Source of the DNA: DASYQD01 sp036005845
Lineage (GTDB): Bacteria; Acidobacteriota; Thermoanaerobaculia; Multivoradales; JAIOJS01
NCBI GenBank assembly: GCA_036005845.1
Contig: DASYQD010000001.1
Span: 1-41,115 of the forward strand
Length of the DNA stretch: 41,115 bases
Direction: 5' to 3'
Shown: in pieces, positions 27,057-34,334 of the stretch
Numbering within the stretch: the stretch's first letter is position 1
Layout of the letters: every line of letters begins with the position of its first letter
Program-made: the position numbers and the translations under genes
Notes under the pieces: model-generated
What the model saw: the letters and a program-made list of their open reading frames with translations, nothing else
Databases searched by the model: none
What the model was told of the DNA's origin: nothing

Positions 27057-28385
27057 ATGCGCCGGCTGGCACCGCTGATGGCGGCCCTGCTCTGGCTCCA
27101 GGCGGCGCCTCCCGCACCCGCCTCGCGCTTTCCGAACGTCCTCCTCATCACGGTCGACACGCTGCGTGCCGACCGCGTGTCGAGCTACGGCTACGCGCGG
27201 CCGACGACGCCCAACATCGACAGGCTGCTGGCGCGCGGCGTTCGCTTTGCGCAGGCGCGCACGGTCGAGCCGCTCACCACGCCGGCGCTGGCCTCGCTGC
27301 TCACCTCGCGCTATCCGCACGAGCACGGCGCCACCCGCAACGGCATGCGACTGCGCGCCGGGCTGCCGTCGCTTGCCCGCGTGCTCGGCCAGCGCGGCTT
27401 CGAGACCGCCGCCTTCGTCGGCAACTGGACGCTGCGCGACGCGATCTCCGGCCTCGGCGAGCACTTCCACACCTATCGCCAGATCGCCAGCCGCAAGCGC
27501 TGGCTGGTGTTGAAGGGCGAGGCGACGGGCGACGACCTCACGGCGGCGGCGCTCGAGTGGCTGGGAGCGCTGCGGCGCGAGAGCCGCGACCGTCCGTTCC
27601 TGCTCTGGGTCCACTACGTCGAACCGCACGCGCCCTACCGGACGCAGAGCGCCTTCACCGGCGCGCTCGGCTACGGCAGCCGCGACCTGGCGCCCGGCGA
27701 GCGCTACGACACCGAGATCGCCTTCGCCGACCACGCCATCGGCGAGCTGCTCGCCGGTGTGGCGAAGCTCGCCCGCAGCGAAGACACCATCGTCGCCTTC
27801 GCCGGCGACCACGGCGAGAGCCTCGGCGAGCACGGCTACTGGGGCCACGGCCGCCACCTCTACGAGAACAACCTGCGCGTGCCGATGGGCATCACATGGG
27901 AGGGCAAGCTGCAGCCGGCGGTGGTCGCGGCGCCGGCGACGCTGCTCGACCTGGCGCCGACGGTGCTCGGGCTGATCGGCTACCCCGCCCTGCGCGAGCC
28001 GCGCGGCTTCGACTGGACGCCGGTGCTGCGCGGCGGAGCGTCACCGCCCCACCGCGCCGCCTACTTCCAGGCCCACAAGGGCGCCGTGCAGTCGGTGGAG
28101 GACGCGCGCCGCGCGCGCCGCCGCGGCCTGCTGGAAGTGGCGTTGATGATCGGCGACCGCAAGGAGGTGCTGCGCCTGCGCAGCAACGAACGCTGGTTGA
28201 TCGACGTGGTGCGCGACCCCGGCGACCAGCGCAACCTCGCCGACCATCGCTCGCCGCCCTCGCCCGACCTGCTGCGCTGGCAGCGCCTCGTCGAGCAAGG
28301 GCTGGTGACGGCCGACCAGCTGCCGCCGCCCACGCTCGATCCCGAAACTCAGGAGCAGTTGCGGGCTTTGGGCTACTCGGATTGA
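27057..28385 (+). CDS. Sulfatase-fold (alkaline phosphatase superfamily) hydrolase, exported
   Basis: 442 residues from ATG 27057. Signal peptide 1-22. Sulfatase Pfam-type features: NVLLITVDTLRADRVSSYGYARPTTPNIDRL (metal Asp34), WVHYVEPHAPY, and AFAGDHGESLGEHGYWGHG with second metal site. The nucleophile region reads PLTTPALASLLTSRYPHEHG: Thr74 takes the place of the Cys/Ser that becomes formylglycine, and the Arg of CxPxR is Leu78. True sulfatases need formylglycine, so this is more likely a Thr-nucleophile phosphohydrolase or phosphotransferase of the same superfamily; such T-x-P variants are common in acidobacterial genomes as I know them. Upstream gene is divergent (26933). The small Lys-rich gene follows 61 bases later. 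Confidence 0.85.
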   Translation: MRRLAPLMAALLWLQAAPPAPASRFPNVLLITVDTLRADRVSSYGYARPTTPNIDRLLARGVRFAQARTVEPLTTPALASLLTSRYPHEHGATRNGMRLRAGLPSLARVLGQRGFETAAFVGNWTLRDAISGLGEHFHTYRQIASRKRWLVLKGEATGDDLTAAALEWLGALRRESRDRPFLLWVHYVEPHAPYRTQSAFTGALGYGSRDLAPGERYDTEIAFADHAIGELLAGVAKLARSEDTIVAFAGDHGESLGEHGYWGHGRHLYENNLRVPMGITWEGKLQPAVVAAPATLLDLAPTVLGLIGYPALREPRGFDWTPVLRGGASPPHRAAYFQAHKGAVQSVEDARRARRRGLLEVALMIGDRKEVLRLRSNERWLIDVVRDPGDQRNLADHRSPPSPDLLRWQRLVEQGLVTADQLPPPTLDPETQEQLRALGYSD

Positions 28386-28446
28386 GGTGGATGCGCCACT
28401 GGAAGGCGCGTGCATTGCAGGCGTGGCGCCGACTGGGAGGTGAACC

Positions 28447-28716
28447 ATGCCAGCGAAGAAGTCATCGGGCGGACGGAAGTACGGCAAGAAAGCTTCCAAG
28501 TCGGTCGAGCGAGCCATGCACAAGAAGAAGGCCGGCAAGCTGAAGTCGGGCCGCTCCGGCAAGACCGTGAAGAGCCGTAAGCAGGCCATCGCCATCGGCC
28601 TCTCGGAGGCGCGCGAGAAGGGCGCCAAGGTGCCGAGAAAGAAGTCGAGCTCGAAGAAGAAGTCGAGCTCGAAGAAGAGCTCCAAGAAGAGCAGCTCGAA
28701 GAAGAAGTCGAGCTAG
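28447..28716 (+). CDS. Small basic DUF6496-like protein with Lys/Ser tail
   Basis: 89 residues; ATG 28447 has GGGAGGTGA seven bases upstream, a strong site. The core ERAMHKKKAGKLKSGRSGKTVKSRKQAIAIGLSEAREKGAKVP fits the DUF6496 pattern (MHxxKxGxLKSG...KVxxRKQAIAIALSEA), known from small bacterial proteins of unknown role. The last 26 residues contain only Lys and Ser apart from the junction, like the tails of histone H1-like proteins. The net charge is strongly positive, so nucleic-acid binding is likely. The tail DNA is built of near-repeats of AAGAAGTCGAGCTCG. Confidence 0.85.
   Translation: MPAKKSSGGRKYGKKASKSVERAMHKKKAGKLKSGRSGKTVKSRKQAIAIGLSEAREKGAKVPRKKSSSKKKSSSKKSSKKSSSKKKSS
28639..28715 (+). 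repeat. Short tandem repeats encoding the Lys/Ser tail
   Basis: Imperfect tandem units around AAGAAGTCGAGCTCG repeated three to four times, encoding the KKSSS-type tail of the DUF6496-like protein. Repeat number may vary between strains. Confidence 0.6.
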
Positions 28717-28806
28717 CCGAAAAGGCTCCCCGGCCGCTCTTCCGGTTCGGGCAGACTTCACGCCCGACCGCCAGCCGCGTTTCGCGCCCGCACCATCGTC
28801 GTGCCC

Positions 28807-28834
28807 TTGACAGGTGCAACTACAGTCGTAATAC
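28807..28834 (+). promoter_or_regulatory. Sigma-70-type promoter of the blaI-M56-HEAT operon
   Basis: Consensus -35 TTGACA at 28807-28812, 16-base spacer, -10 TAATAC at 28829-28834, so transcription should start near 28841. The -10 lies inside the palindromic operator at 28820-28845. This is the clearest sigma-70 promoter in the window. Confidence 0.8.
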
Positions 28835-28845
28835 TACGCCTGTAG
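28820..28845. promoter_or_regulatory. Palindromic operator of the BlaI-type repressor
   Basis: 26-base near-palindrome, 22 of 26 positions symmetric: outer arms CTACAG and CTGTAG, inner arms CGTA and TACG. TACA/TGTA half-sites separated in this way are typical of BlaI/MecI operators. It covers the -10 element and the likely start point, 25 bases upstream of the repressor gene, which predicts autorepression. Confidence 0.8.
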
Positions 28846-28869
28846 AACGACACCCGACCCGGAGGCACG

Positions 28870-29277
28870 ATGTCCGAGACCCATCTGTTGACCGACCTGC
28901 AACTCGCCGTGATGCGAGTGCTGTGGGAGCGCGGCGAGGCGAGCGTGGTGGAGATCTGGGAGGCGCTGCGCCCCGAGCGCGGCCTGGCACAGACGACGGT
29001 GGCGACGCTGCTGTCGCGGCTCGAGAAGCGCGGCGCCGTGACCCACCGCCGCGAGGCGCGGCAGTTCGTCTATCGCCCCGAAGTGAGCGAGCCGGAAGTG
29101 CGCCGCGTCATGGTGCGCGAGCTGACGGCGCGGCTCTTCGCCGGCGACGTCACCGCACTGGTGAGCCACCTCCTCGCCGCACGCGAGGTGAGCCCGGGCG
29201 ACCTCGCCAAGGTCAAGCAGCTGATCGACGAGCAGTCCGCGGCGGGTGAGAAGGAGCCGATCCATGCGCGCGATTGA
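28870..29277 (+). CDS. BlaI/MecI/CopY-family transcriptional repressor
   Basis: 135 residues; ATG 28870 with GGAGG just upstream. Winged helix about residues 7-72: LTDLQLAVMRVLWERGEASVVEIWEALRPERGLAQTTVATLLSRLEKRGAVTHRREARQFVYRP, which matches the BlaI family closely, then a C-terminal dimerisation helix bundle (VRRVMVRELTARLFAGDVTALVSHLL). In BlaI, a BlaR1 M56 peptidase signal leads to cleavage in the dimerisation region (near the segment LVSHLL) and derepression. The next gene is exactly an M56 peptidase, overlapping by 14 bases. It should dimerise on the palindrome 25 bases upstream. Confidence 0.93.
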   Translation: MSETHLLTDLQLAVMRVLWERGEASVVEIWEALRPERGLAQTTVATLLSRLEKRGAVTHRREARQFVYRPEVSEPEVRRVMVRELTARLFAGDVTALVSHLLAAREVSPGDLAKVKQLIDEQSAAGEKEPIHARD

Positions 29278-31261
29278 GCTCGTGGTTTCCTGGTTGCTGA
29301 CCTACGCCCTGCACAGCACGCTGCTGCTCGGCGCGGCATGGGCGTTGGCGCGCTGGGTGGTGCGCTCGCACGCGGCGCGCGAAGCGTTGTGGAAGGCGGC
29401 GCTGCTCGGCGGCGTGCTCACGGCGACGCTGCAGCTCGCGGCCGGCTTCGAGCCGCTCGCGGGACGCTTCACCATCAGCGCGCAGCGGGCGGCAGCCAGC
29501 GCTCCGACCGGCGACCGCGATGGGTCCGCGGCATCGCTTGCCGCCACGACGACGAAGGTCGACGCGCGCAGCAACATCGATCGCGAGGGCGCTCGCGACG
29601 CGCCGGCGGCCGGGCAGCGCTCGACGGTCGCGGGCGAATCGTCGACCGCCGCACCGCCGGCGACCGCAGCCAAGACCACGGTGAGCTGGAACGTCCTCGC
29701 CGCCTTCGTCGCGTCGTGGGCGCTCGTCGCGCTCGTCCTCCTCGCCCGCTTCGTCGCCGCGCACGTACAGCTCTTCCTCCGCGTCGGCCCGCGCGTCCTG
29801 GTGCGCGACGATCACCTCGTCGAGCTGGTCGACTTGCTGCGCGAGGAAGCCGGCATGGCGCGTCCGGTGCGCCTCACCCGCGCCGCCGGCCTGCCCAGCC
29901 CGATCGCCCTCGGCCGCGCCGAGATCTGCCTGCCCGACGCTGCCCTCGACGAGCTCGATCGCGAGCAGCAGGAAAGCATGCTGGCGCACGAGGTGGCCCA
30001 CCTGCGGCGCCGCGACCCTGCCTGGCTGCTGGCAGCGGGCACCATCGAGCGGCTGCTCTTCTTCCAGCCGCTGAACCGGTTGGCGCGCCGGCGCCTGCAG
30101 GAGCACGCCGAGTACCTCTGCGACGACTGGGCGGCGCGCCGCAACGGCTCCGGCGTCACGCTCGCCAAGTGCCTGCTCAAGGTGGCGGAGTGGATCGACG
30201 CCGCCGCCGACCCGTTGCCGCTCGCCGGCATGGCCGAGATGCGCTCGCACTTCGTCTCCCGCATCGACCGCCTGGTCGCCAACCGCGCGCTGTCGGCGCG
30301 GCCGCGCGGCCGCTGGCTGCTGCCGGCCTCGGTCGCCGCCATCGCGGCGGTCGCCGCGGCGGCGCCGGGGATCACTGCCGGGGACTGGCCGCTGGTCGCC
30401 GCGCGGAGTGGTCTCCTTCCTGGAGGGCTGTTCCTCCCCGAAGCGCTGGCGCACGGCGAGACGGAGGGCGGCACGGTGACGCGGCCGCAGACGAGCGCCC
30501 AGCCGGCGCACGCCGGCTCCGCGGCCGCGGCCGCCCTCATCGGCGCCCTGGGCGACGAGGATGCCGGCGTGCGCGCCGCCGCCGCGCAGTCGCTGGGCAA
30601 CCGCCGCGAGACGGCCGCCGTGCCGGCCCTCGTCGCCGCCGTGCGCGATCCCGAAGCGGCGGTGCGCGCCAATGCCGTCGAGGCGCTGGCGGAGATGCAC
30701 GACTCGCGCGCCTTCCCCGGCTTCATCGCCGCGCTCGGCGACGACAACCCGCACGTGCGCAAGATGGCGGTCGAAGCGGTGGGTGAGCACCAGGTGCGCG
30801 AGGCGGCGCCGCGGCTGGTGGCGCTGTTGCAGGACGGCGACGCCGACGTGCGCCAGCACGCCGCGCAGGCGCTCGGCGAGCTGCGCCACGTCGCCGCCGC
30901 GCCCGCCCTCGCCGCCCTGCTCGCCGATCGCCAGCCCGACGTGCGCCGGGCGGCGGCGTCCGCGCTCGGCGAGCTGGGTCTCGAGCAGGCGCCGCCGCAG
31001 CTCCTCGACGCGCTGCGCGATCCCGCCGCCGACGTGCGGCAGGAGGCGGCGCAGGCGGTGGGCGAGATGCGCGACGCGCGCGCGGTGCCGGCGCTCGTCG
31101 CGCTCCTCGACGATGCGAAGGCCGACGTGCGCCACACGGCCATCGAGGCGCTGAGCGAGATTCGCGACGCCGCGGCGATCGACGCGCTGGTGCGGGCGAT
31201 GAAGGCCAAGGACCCCGAGGTGCGCCGGCGTGCCGCCGACGCGCTGGGTGAACGGAACTAG
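29264..31261 (+). CDS. BlaR1-like M56 membrane metallopeptidase fused to HEAT repeats
   Basis: 665 residues from ATG 29264, with AAGGAG upstream. TM helices near 7-30, 42-61 and 140-168; zinc motif HEVAH at 242-246 (MLAHEVAHLRRRDP) followed by a Glu/Asp-bearing RRLQEHAEYLCDDWAARR, as in M56 peptidases; a fourth TM near 349-368. BlaR1 would continue with a penicillin-binding sensor; here a Gly/Thr linker leads at about residue 419 to eight HEAT-like repeats of 31 residues (pattern L..AL.D....VR..A..ALGE), which occupy the rest and should lie in the periplasm. The fusion replaces antibiotic sensing by a protein-protein interaction scaffold. Upstream repressor and downstream HEAT protein are in the same operon. 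Confidence 0.9.
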   Translation: MRAIELVVSWLLTYALHSTLLLGAAWALARWVVRSHAAREALWKAALLGGVLTATLQLAAGFEPLAGRFTISAQRAAASAPTGDRDGSAASLAATTTKVDARSNIDREGARDAPAAGQRSTVAGESSTAAPPATAAKTTVSWNVLAAFVASWALVALVLLARFVAAHVQLFLRVGPRVLVRDDHLVELVDLLREEAGMARPVRLTRAAGLPSPIALGRAEICLPDAALDELDREQQESMLAHEVAHLRRRDPAWLLAAGTIERLLFFQPLNRLARRRLQEHAEYLCDDWAARRNGSGVTLAKCLLKVAEWIDAAADPLPLAGMAEMRSHFVSRIDRLVANRALSARPRGRWLLPASVAAIAAVAAAAPGITAGDWPLVAARSGLLPGGLFLPEALAHGETEGGTVTRPQTSAQPAHAGSAAAAALIGALGDEDAGVRAAAAQSLGNRRETAAVPALVAAVRDPEAAVRANAVEALAEMHDSRAFPGFIAALGDDNPHVRKMAVEAVGEHQVREAAPRLVALLQDGDADVRQHAAQALGELRHVAAAPALAALLADRQPDVRRAAASALGELGLEQAPPQLLDALRDPAADVRQEAAQAVGEMRDARAVPALVALLDDAKADVRHTAIEALSEIRDAAAIDALVRAMKAKDPEVRRRAADALGERN

Positions 31262-31302
31262 GCGAACGCAACTAGACCCACAGAAACCTGGGAGATCAAC
31301 CC

Positions 31303-32712
31303 GTGCTCGACGTCCTCCGCTGGCTGCTGCTCTCGATCGCGTTGCTGTCGCTCGCCGAACCCGTCCCCGCCGAGTCCGCGCGCCCGCTGGCCGACGGTCC
31401 CGACGCGCCGCAGATCGAGCGCTGGCTCGGCTCGCTCGGCGCCGCCGATCCGCTCGTCTGCGAGATGGCCGTCGACTCCCTCGGCAACAGCTGGGGCTGG
31501 AGCAGCCGCCGCGTCGCCGTCGGGGTGCTGCACGACCGCGTCGGCCCCGGCTTCGAAGCGCGCCGCCAGCTCGGCCGCCACAGCGCCGATCCGCAGGCGG
31601 TGCCGCTGCTCGCCGGCCGCCTCGCCGATCCCAACCCGTGCGTGCGCCGCGCGGCGGCGATCCTGCTCGGCTCGCACCTCGACCCCGGCGCGGCGAAGGT
31701 TGCCCGCGAGCGCTTGCACGACGCTTCGCCGGTCGTCCGCGAAGCGGCGACGATGGCGGTCGGCGAGCGCGAGGACCACGAGGCCTACGACGAGCTGGTG
31801 CGCGCCCTCGGCGACGACACCGTCGGCGTCGTCCGCATGTCGGCGTGGGCGCTCGGCGAGCTCGAGGACCCGCGTGCGGTGACCCCGCTCGTCGGCCTGT
31901 TGGATTCCGCCGACACCGGCGCCCGTGCCGCCACGGTCTGGGCGTTGGGCGAGATCGAGGACGCGCGGGCGGTCGCTCCCCTCGCCAAGCGCCTGCGCGA
32001 CGCCGACGCCGGCGTGCGCGAGCTCGCCGCCTCCGCGCTCGGCGAGATCGAGAGCCGCGAGGCGACCGCCGCGCTGCTCGCCGTCCTCGACGACAGCGAC
32101 CTCGGCGTGCGCCGCGCCGCCGTGCGCGCGCTCGGCGAGATCGAGGACCCGCAGTCGGCGGTGCCGCTGGCGAAGCTGCTCGCCGACGACGACGAGGAGC
32201 TGCGCGTCTCCACCGCGCACGCGCTGGGCGAGATCGAGGACCCGCGGCCGGTGCCAGAGCTGGCGCGCGCGCTCGGCGACCGCTCGGCGGAGGTGCGTGC
32301 CGCCGCCGCGTCGGCGCTCGGCGAGATCGAGGACGCCCGCGCCGCGCCGGCACTGGCCAAGGCGCTGTCCGACCCCGTGCGCGAGGTGCGCGAGCGCGCC
32401 GTCGCCGCCTTCGGCGAGCTCGACGGCCTCAGCGAGGCGCCGCCGGCGCTGATCGCCGCGCTCGCCGATCGCGACCCCGAGATCCGCGCCCGCGCCGCCA
32501 GCGCGCTGGGAGAGATCGGCGATCCGGCGGCGGCGCCGGCGCTCGGCCGCGCCTCGAAGGACGAGGTGGTCGAGGTGCGGCGCAAAGCAGTCGAAGCACT
32601 CGCCCAGCTGCACGGCGGCAACGTCGCCGACTTCCTCGTCGCCGCGCTGCGTGACGGCGATCCGCAGGTGCGCAAGAGGGCCGCCGAAGCGCTCGGCGAT
32701 CGCGACGAGTAG
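31303..32712 (+). CDS. Secreted HEAT-repeat protein
   Basis: 469 residues from GTG 31303, with GGGAGA upstream and 41 bases after the M56 gene. Signal peptide 1-24 (WLLLSIALLSLAEPVPAES). The rest consists of about 13 HEAT-like (PBS-lyase type) repeats with a 31-residue period; the consensus turn ALGEIEDPRAV recurs nearly unchanged from about residue 180 to 350, with a 93-base period in the DNA. Repeats of this kind form a curved solenoid for protein binding. Likely periplasmic partner of the HEAT region of the preceding peptidase. No enzymatic motif. Confidence 0.88.
   Translation: MLDVLRWLLLSIALLSLAEPVPAESARPLADGPDAPQIERWLGSLGAADPLVCEMAVDSLGNSWGWSSRRVAVGVLHDRVGPGFEARRQLGRHSADPQAVPLLAGRLADPNPCVRRAAAILLGSHLDPGAAKVARERLHDASPVVREAATMAVGEREDHEAYDELVRALGDDTVGVVRMSAWALGELEDPRAVTPLVGLLDSADTGARAATVWALGEIEDARAVAPLAKRLRDADAGVRELAASALGEIESREATAALLAVLDDSDLGVRRAAVRALGEIEDPQSAVPLAKLLADDDEELRVSTAHALGEIEDPRPVPELARALGDRSAEVRAAAASALGEIEDARAAPALAKALSDPVREVRERAVAAFGELDGLSEAPPALIAALADRDPEIRARAASALGEIGDPAAAPALGRASKDEVVEVRRKAVEALAQLHGGNVADFLVAALRDGDPQVRKRAAEALGDRDE
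31850..32336 (+). repeat. 93-base coding repeats of the HEAT array
   Basis: The string GCGCTCGGCGAGATCGAGGA or close variants recur at roughly 31850, 31943, 32036, 32129, 32222 and 32315, a 93-base (31-codon) spacing. The repeats are nearly identical in the turn and diverge between. This indicates recent internal duplication or homogenisation. Confidence 0.75.
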
Positions 32713-32768
32713 GCGGCCCGCGCGGCTCGCCGAGGCTGACGAGCCGACCGGCGCCGGGGCGATTCTGG

Positions 32769-32774
32769 TAGCGT
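32769..32774 (+). promoter_or_regulatory. Possible -10 element (TAGCGT) for the HD-GYP gene
   Basis: TAGCGT in the gap after the HEAT gene, 39 bases upstream of ATG 32814. No -35 consensus. Weak call. Confidence 0.25.
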
Positions 32775-32813
32775 TGGCGCACTCCGGGCTCCCCCGCAGT
32801 GCCATCCGCTCGC

Positions 32814-33869
32814 ATGGAAGAAGCCGCCGTCCCGCGCGTCCTCATCGTCGACGACGAGCCCTATATCCGCGAGCTGATCCAGCGCTGCCTGGAGATGGAG
32901 GGCTACGCCTGCCACACCGCCGCGCACGCCGAGGCGGCGCTGCAGGCGCTCGAAGCCGACGACTACGAGCTGCTGGTCTCCGACATCCACATGCCCGGCA
33001 AGTCGGGGATGGAGCTGCTGGCCATCGTGCGCCAGCGCCACCCCGACCTGGCGGTGCTGATGGTGACCGGCGTCGACGACCGCAAGGTCGGCATCCAGGC
33101 GCTGCGCCTGGGCGCCTACGGATACCTGATCAAGCCGTTCGACGTCAACGAGCTGGCGATCAACGCCGCCAACGCGCTGCAGCGCCGGCACCTGGCGATG
33201 ATGTCGCAGGCCACCAAGGACCGCCTCGAAGGCGAGGTCCGCCGCCGCACGACGCAGATCCGCCGCCGCGAGGAGGAGATCGCCCTGCGCCTGGTGGCGG
33301 CGGCCGAGTTCCGCGACACCGACACCGGCGCCCACGTGCGCCGCATCGGCCTCTACGCGGCGGAGCTGGCGCGGCTGCTCGGCTGGCCGAGCTCGCGCGT
33401 CGACGACCTGCGGGTGGCGGCGATGATGCACGACATCGGCAAGATCGGCGTCCCCGACTCGATCCTGCTCAAGCCCGGTCCGCTGCTGCCCGAGGAGTTC
33501 GAGATCATCAAGCAGCACACGGTGATCGGCGCCCGCATCCTCGAGCGCTCCGACATCGGCCTGCTCGAGATGGCGCGCGAGATCGCGCTGTCGCACCACG
33601 AGCGCTGGGAAGGCGGCGGCTATCCGGCGGGATCGAGCCGCGAGGCGATCCCCGAGAGCGCCCGCATCGTCGCCGTCTGCGACGTCTACGACGCGCTGGT
33701 GCACGACCGCGTCTACCGGCGCGCGCTACCCGAGCCCGAGGTGCTCGACCACCTGCGCTCACAGCACGGCCGCCACTTCGACCCGCGCATCCTCGACGCC
33801 TTCCTTGGCGACGTCGAGACCTTCCGCGGCATCCGCCAAGAGGTGCAGAGCGCCGCGCTGTCGCGGTAG
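32814..33869 (+). CDS. HD-GYP response regulator (c-di-GMP phosphodiesterase)
   Basis: 351 residues from ATG 32814 (GTG 32799 would add five). REC domain: VDDEP near 12-16, phospho-acceptor Asp57 in LLVSDIHMPGKSGM, Thr in MVTGVDD, Lys in IKPFDV. A linker coiled coil (about 125-160), then HD-GYP: HxxR in TGAHVRRIG, MMHDIGKIGVPD with His206-Asp207, KQHTVIGARIL, HH at 261-262 in LSHHERWEGGGYP and GYP at 269-271, and DVYDALVHDRVYR. All residues known for metal binding and GYP are present, so it should hydrolyse c-di-GMP under phosphorylation control. A small membrane-protein gene follows two bases after the stop. Confidence 0.93.
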   Translation: MEEAAVPRVLIVDDEPYIRELIQRCLEMEGYACHTAAHAEAALQALEADDYELLVSDIHMPGKSGMELLAIVRQRHPDLAVLMVTGVDDRKVGIQALRLGAYGYLIKPFDVNELAINAANALQRRHLAMMSQATKDRLEGEVRRRTTQIRRREEEIALRLVAAAEFRDTDTGAHVRRIGLYAAELARLLGWPSSRVDDLRVAAMMHDIGKIGVPDSILLKPGPLLPEEFEIIKQHTVIGARILERSDIGLLEMAREIALSHHERWEGGGYPAGSSREAIPESARIVAVCDVYDALVHDRVYRRALPEPEVLDHLRSQHGRHFDPRILDAFLGDVETFRGIRQEVQSAALSR

Positions 33870-33871
33870 GA

Positions 33872-34309
33872 GTGGACTTGGACGACGCGGCGAAGGCTGA
33901 GCTGCTCCAGCGCCTTCAGCTCTACGAGCTGGACAAGAGCTATTCCTGGATGCAAGAGATGCTGAAACAGCTGCTCGGCTGGTACACCTTCTTCCTCACC
34001 GCCAACATTGCGCTGATCGGCTATCTCACCAAGGCCGACTCCCGCTTCGCTCTCGGCCCACTGCCCATCCTCATGCTCTTCCTCGATTCCTGCGGCGTGG
34101 CGCTGATCGGGGTCGGCTGGGGCTACTTCCAGCGCGCTGACGAACGCGACACGCATCTCATTGGTATCCTGAACGATAGCGCTGCGGCGCCCGCCGACGC
34201 GGCGATCCGGTCGGTCTTCCCGAGGCGCTCGCTCGGCATCGGTTTCCTCTTCCTCGCCTTCGGCTTGGTCGCGTTGGCTGTGGTCTGGGGAACGCTGGCC
34301 TGGCGCTGA
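33872..34309 (+). CDS. Small membrane protein of unknown function
   Basis: 145 residues from GTG 33872; TTG 33878 fits the AGGAG better and may be the true start. Three TM helices: WYTFFLTANIALIGYL near 39-54, LPILMLFLDSCGVALIGVGWGYF near 64-86, and the C-terminal LGIGFLFLAFGLVALAVVWGTLAW. The N-terminal 35 residues are a charged helical segment (AELLQRLQLYELDKSYSWMQEMLKQL). No family is recognised. Only two bases separate it from the HD-GYP gene, so the two are probably translated together; it could link c-di-GMP signalling to the membrane, but this is an inference from position. Confidence 0.75.
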   Translation: MDLDDAAKAELLQRLQLYELDKSYSWMQEMLKQLLGWYTFFLTANIALIGYLTKADSRFALGPLPILMLFLDSCGVALIGVGWGYFQRADERDTHLIGILNDSAAAPADAAIRSVFPRRSLGIGFLFLAFGLVALAVVWGTLAWR

Positions 34310-34321
34310 GCGGCGGCCGGC

Positions 34322-34327
34322 TACACT
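34322..34327 (+). promoter_or_regulatory. Leaderless -10 element (TACACT) of dusA
   Basis: TACACT followed by seven bases and the GTG at 34335, with no room for a Shine-Dalgarno sequence in the transcript. This suits transcription starting at the start codon. Confidence 0.45.
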
Positions 34328-34334
34328 CTGGCGC

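Noticed and set aside
28870..31261. Beta-lactam resistance system (BlaI-BlaR1)
   Set aside because: No penicillin-binding sensor domain follows the M56 peptidase and no beta-lactamase gene is in the window.
31850..32336. Regular 93-base repeats considered as a CRISPR-like array
   Set aside because: Units lie inside an open frame, encode HEAT repeats with a 31-residue period, and the spacers are homologous to one another.
29213..32353. Long open frame of about 1,000 codons antisense to the M56 and HEAT genes
   Set aside because: Its translation is Arg/Pro/Ala/His-rich low complexity without any family pattern, caused by the high third-position G+C and repeats of the HEAT genes on the other strand.
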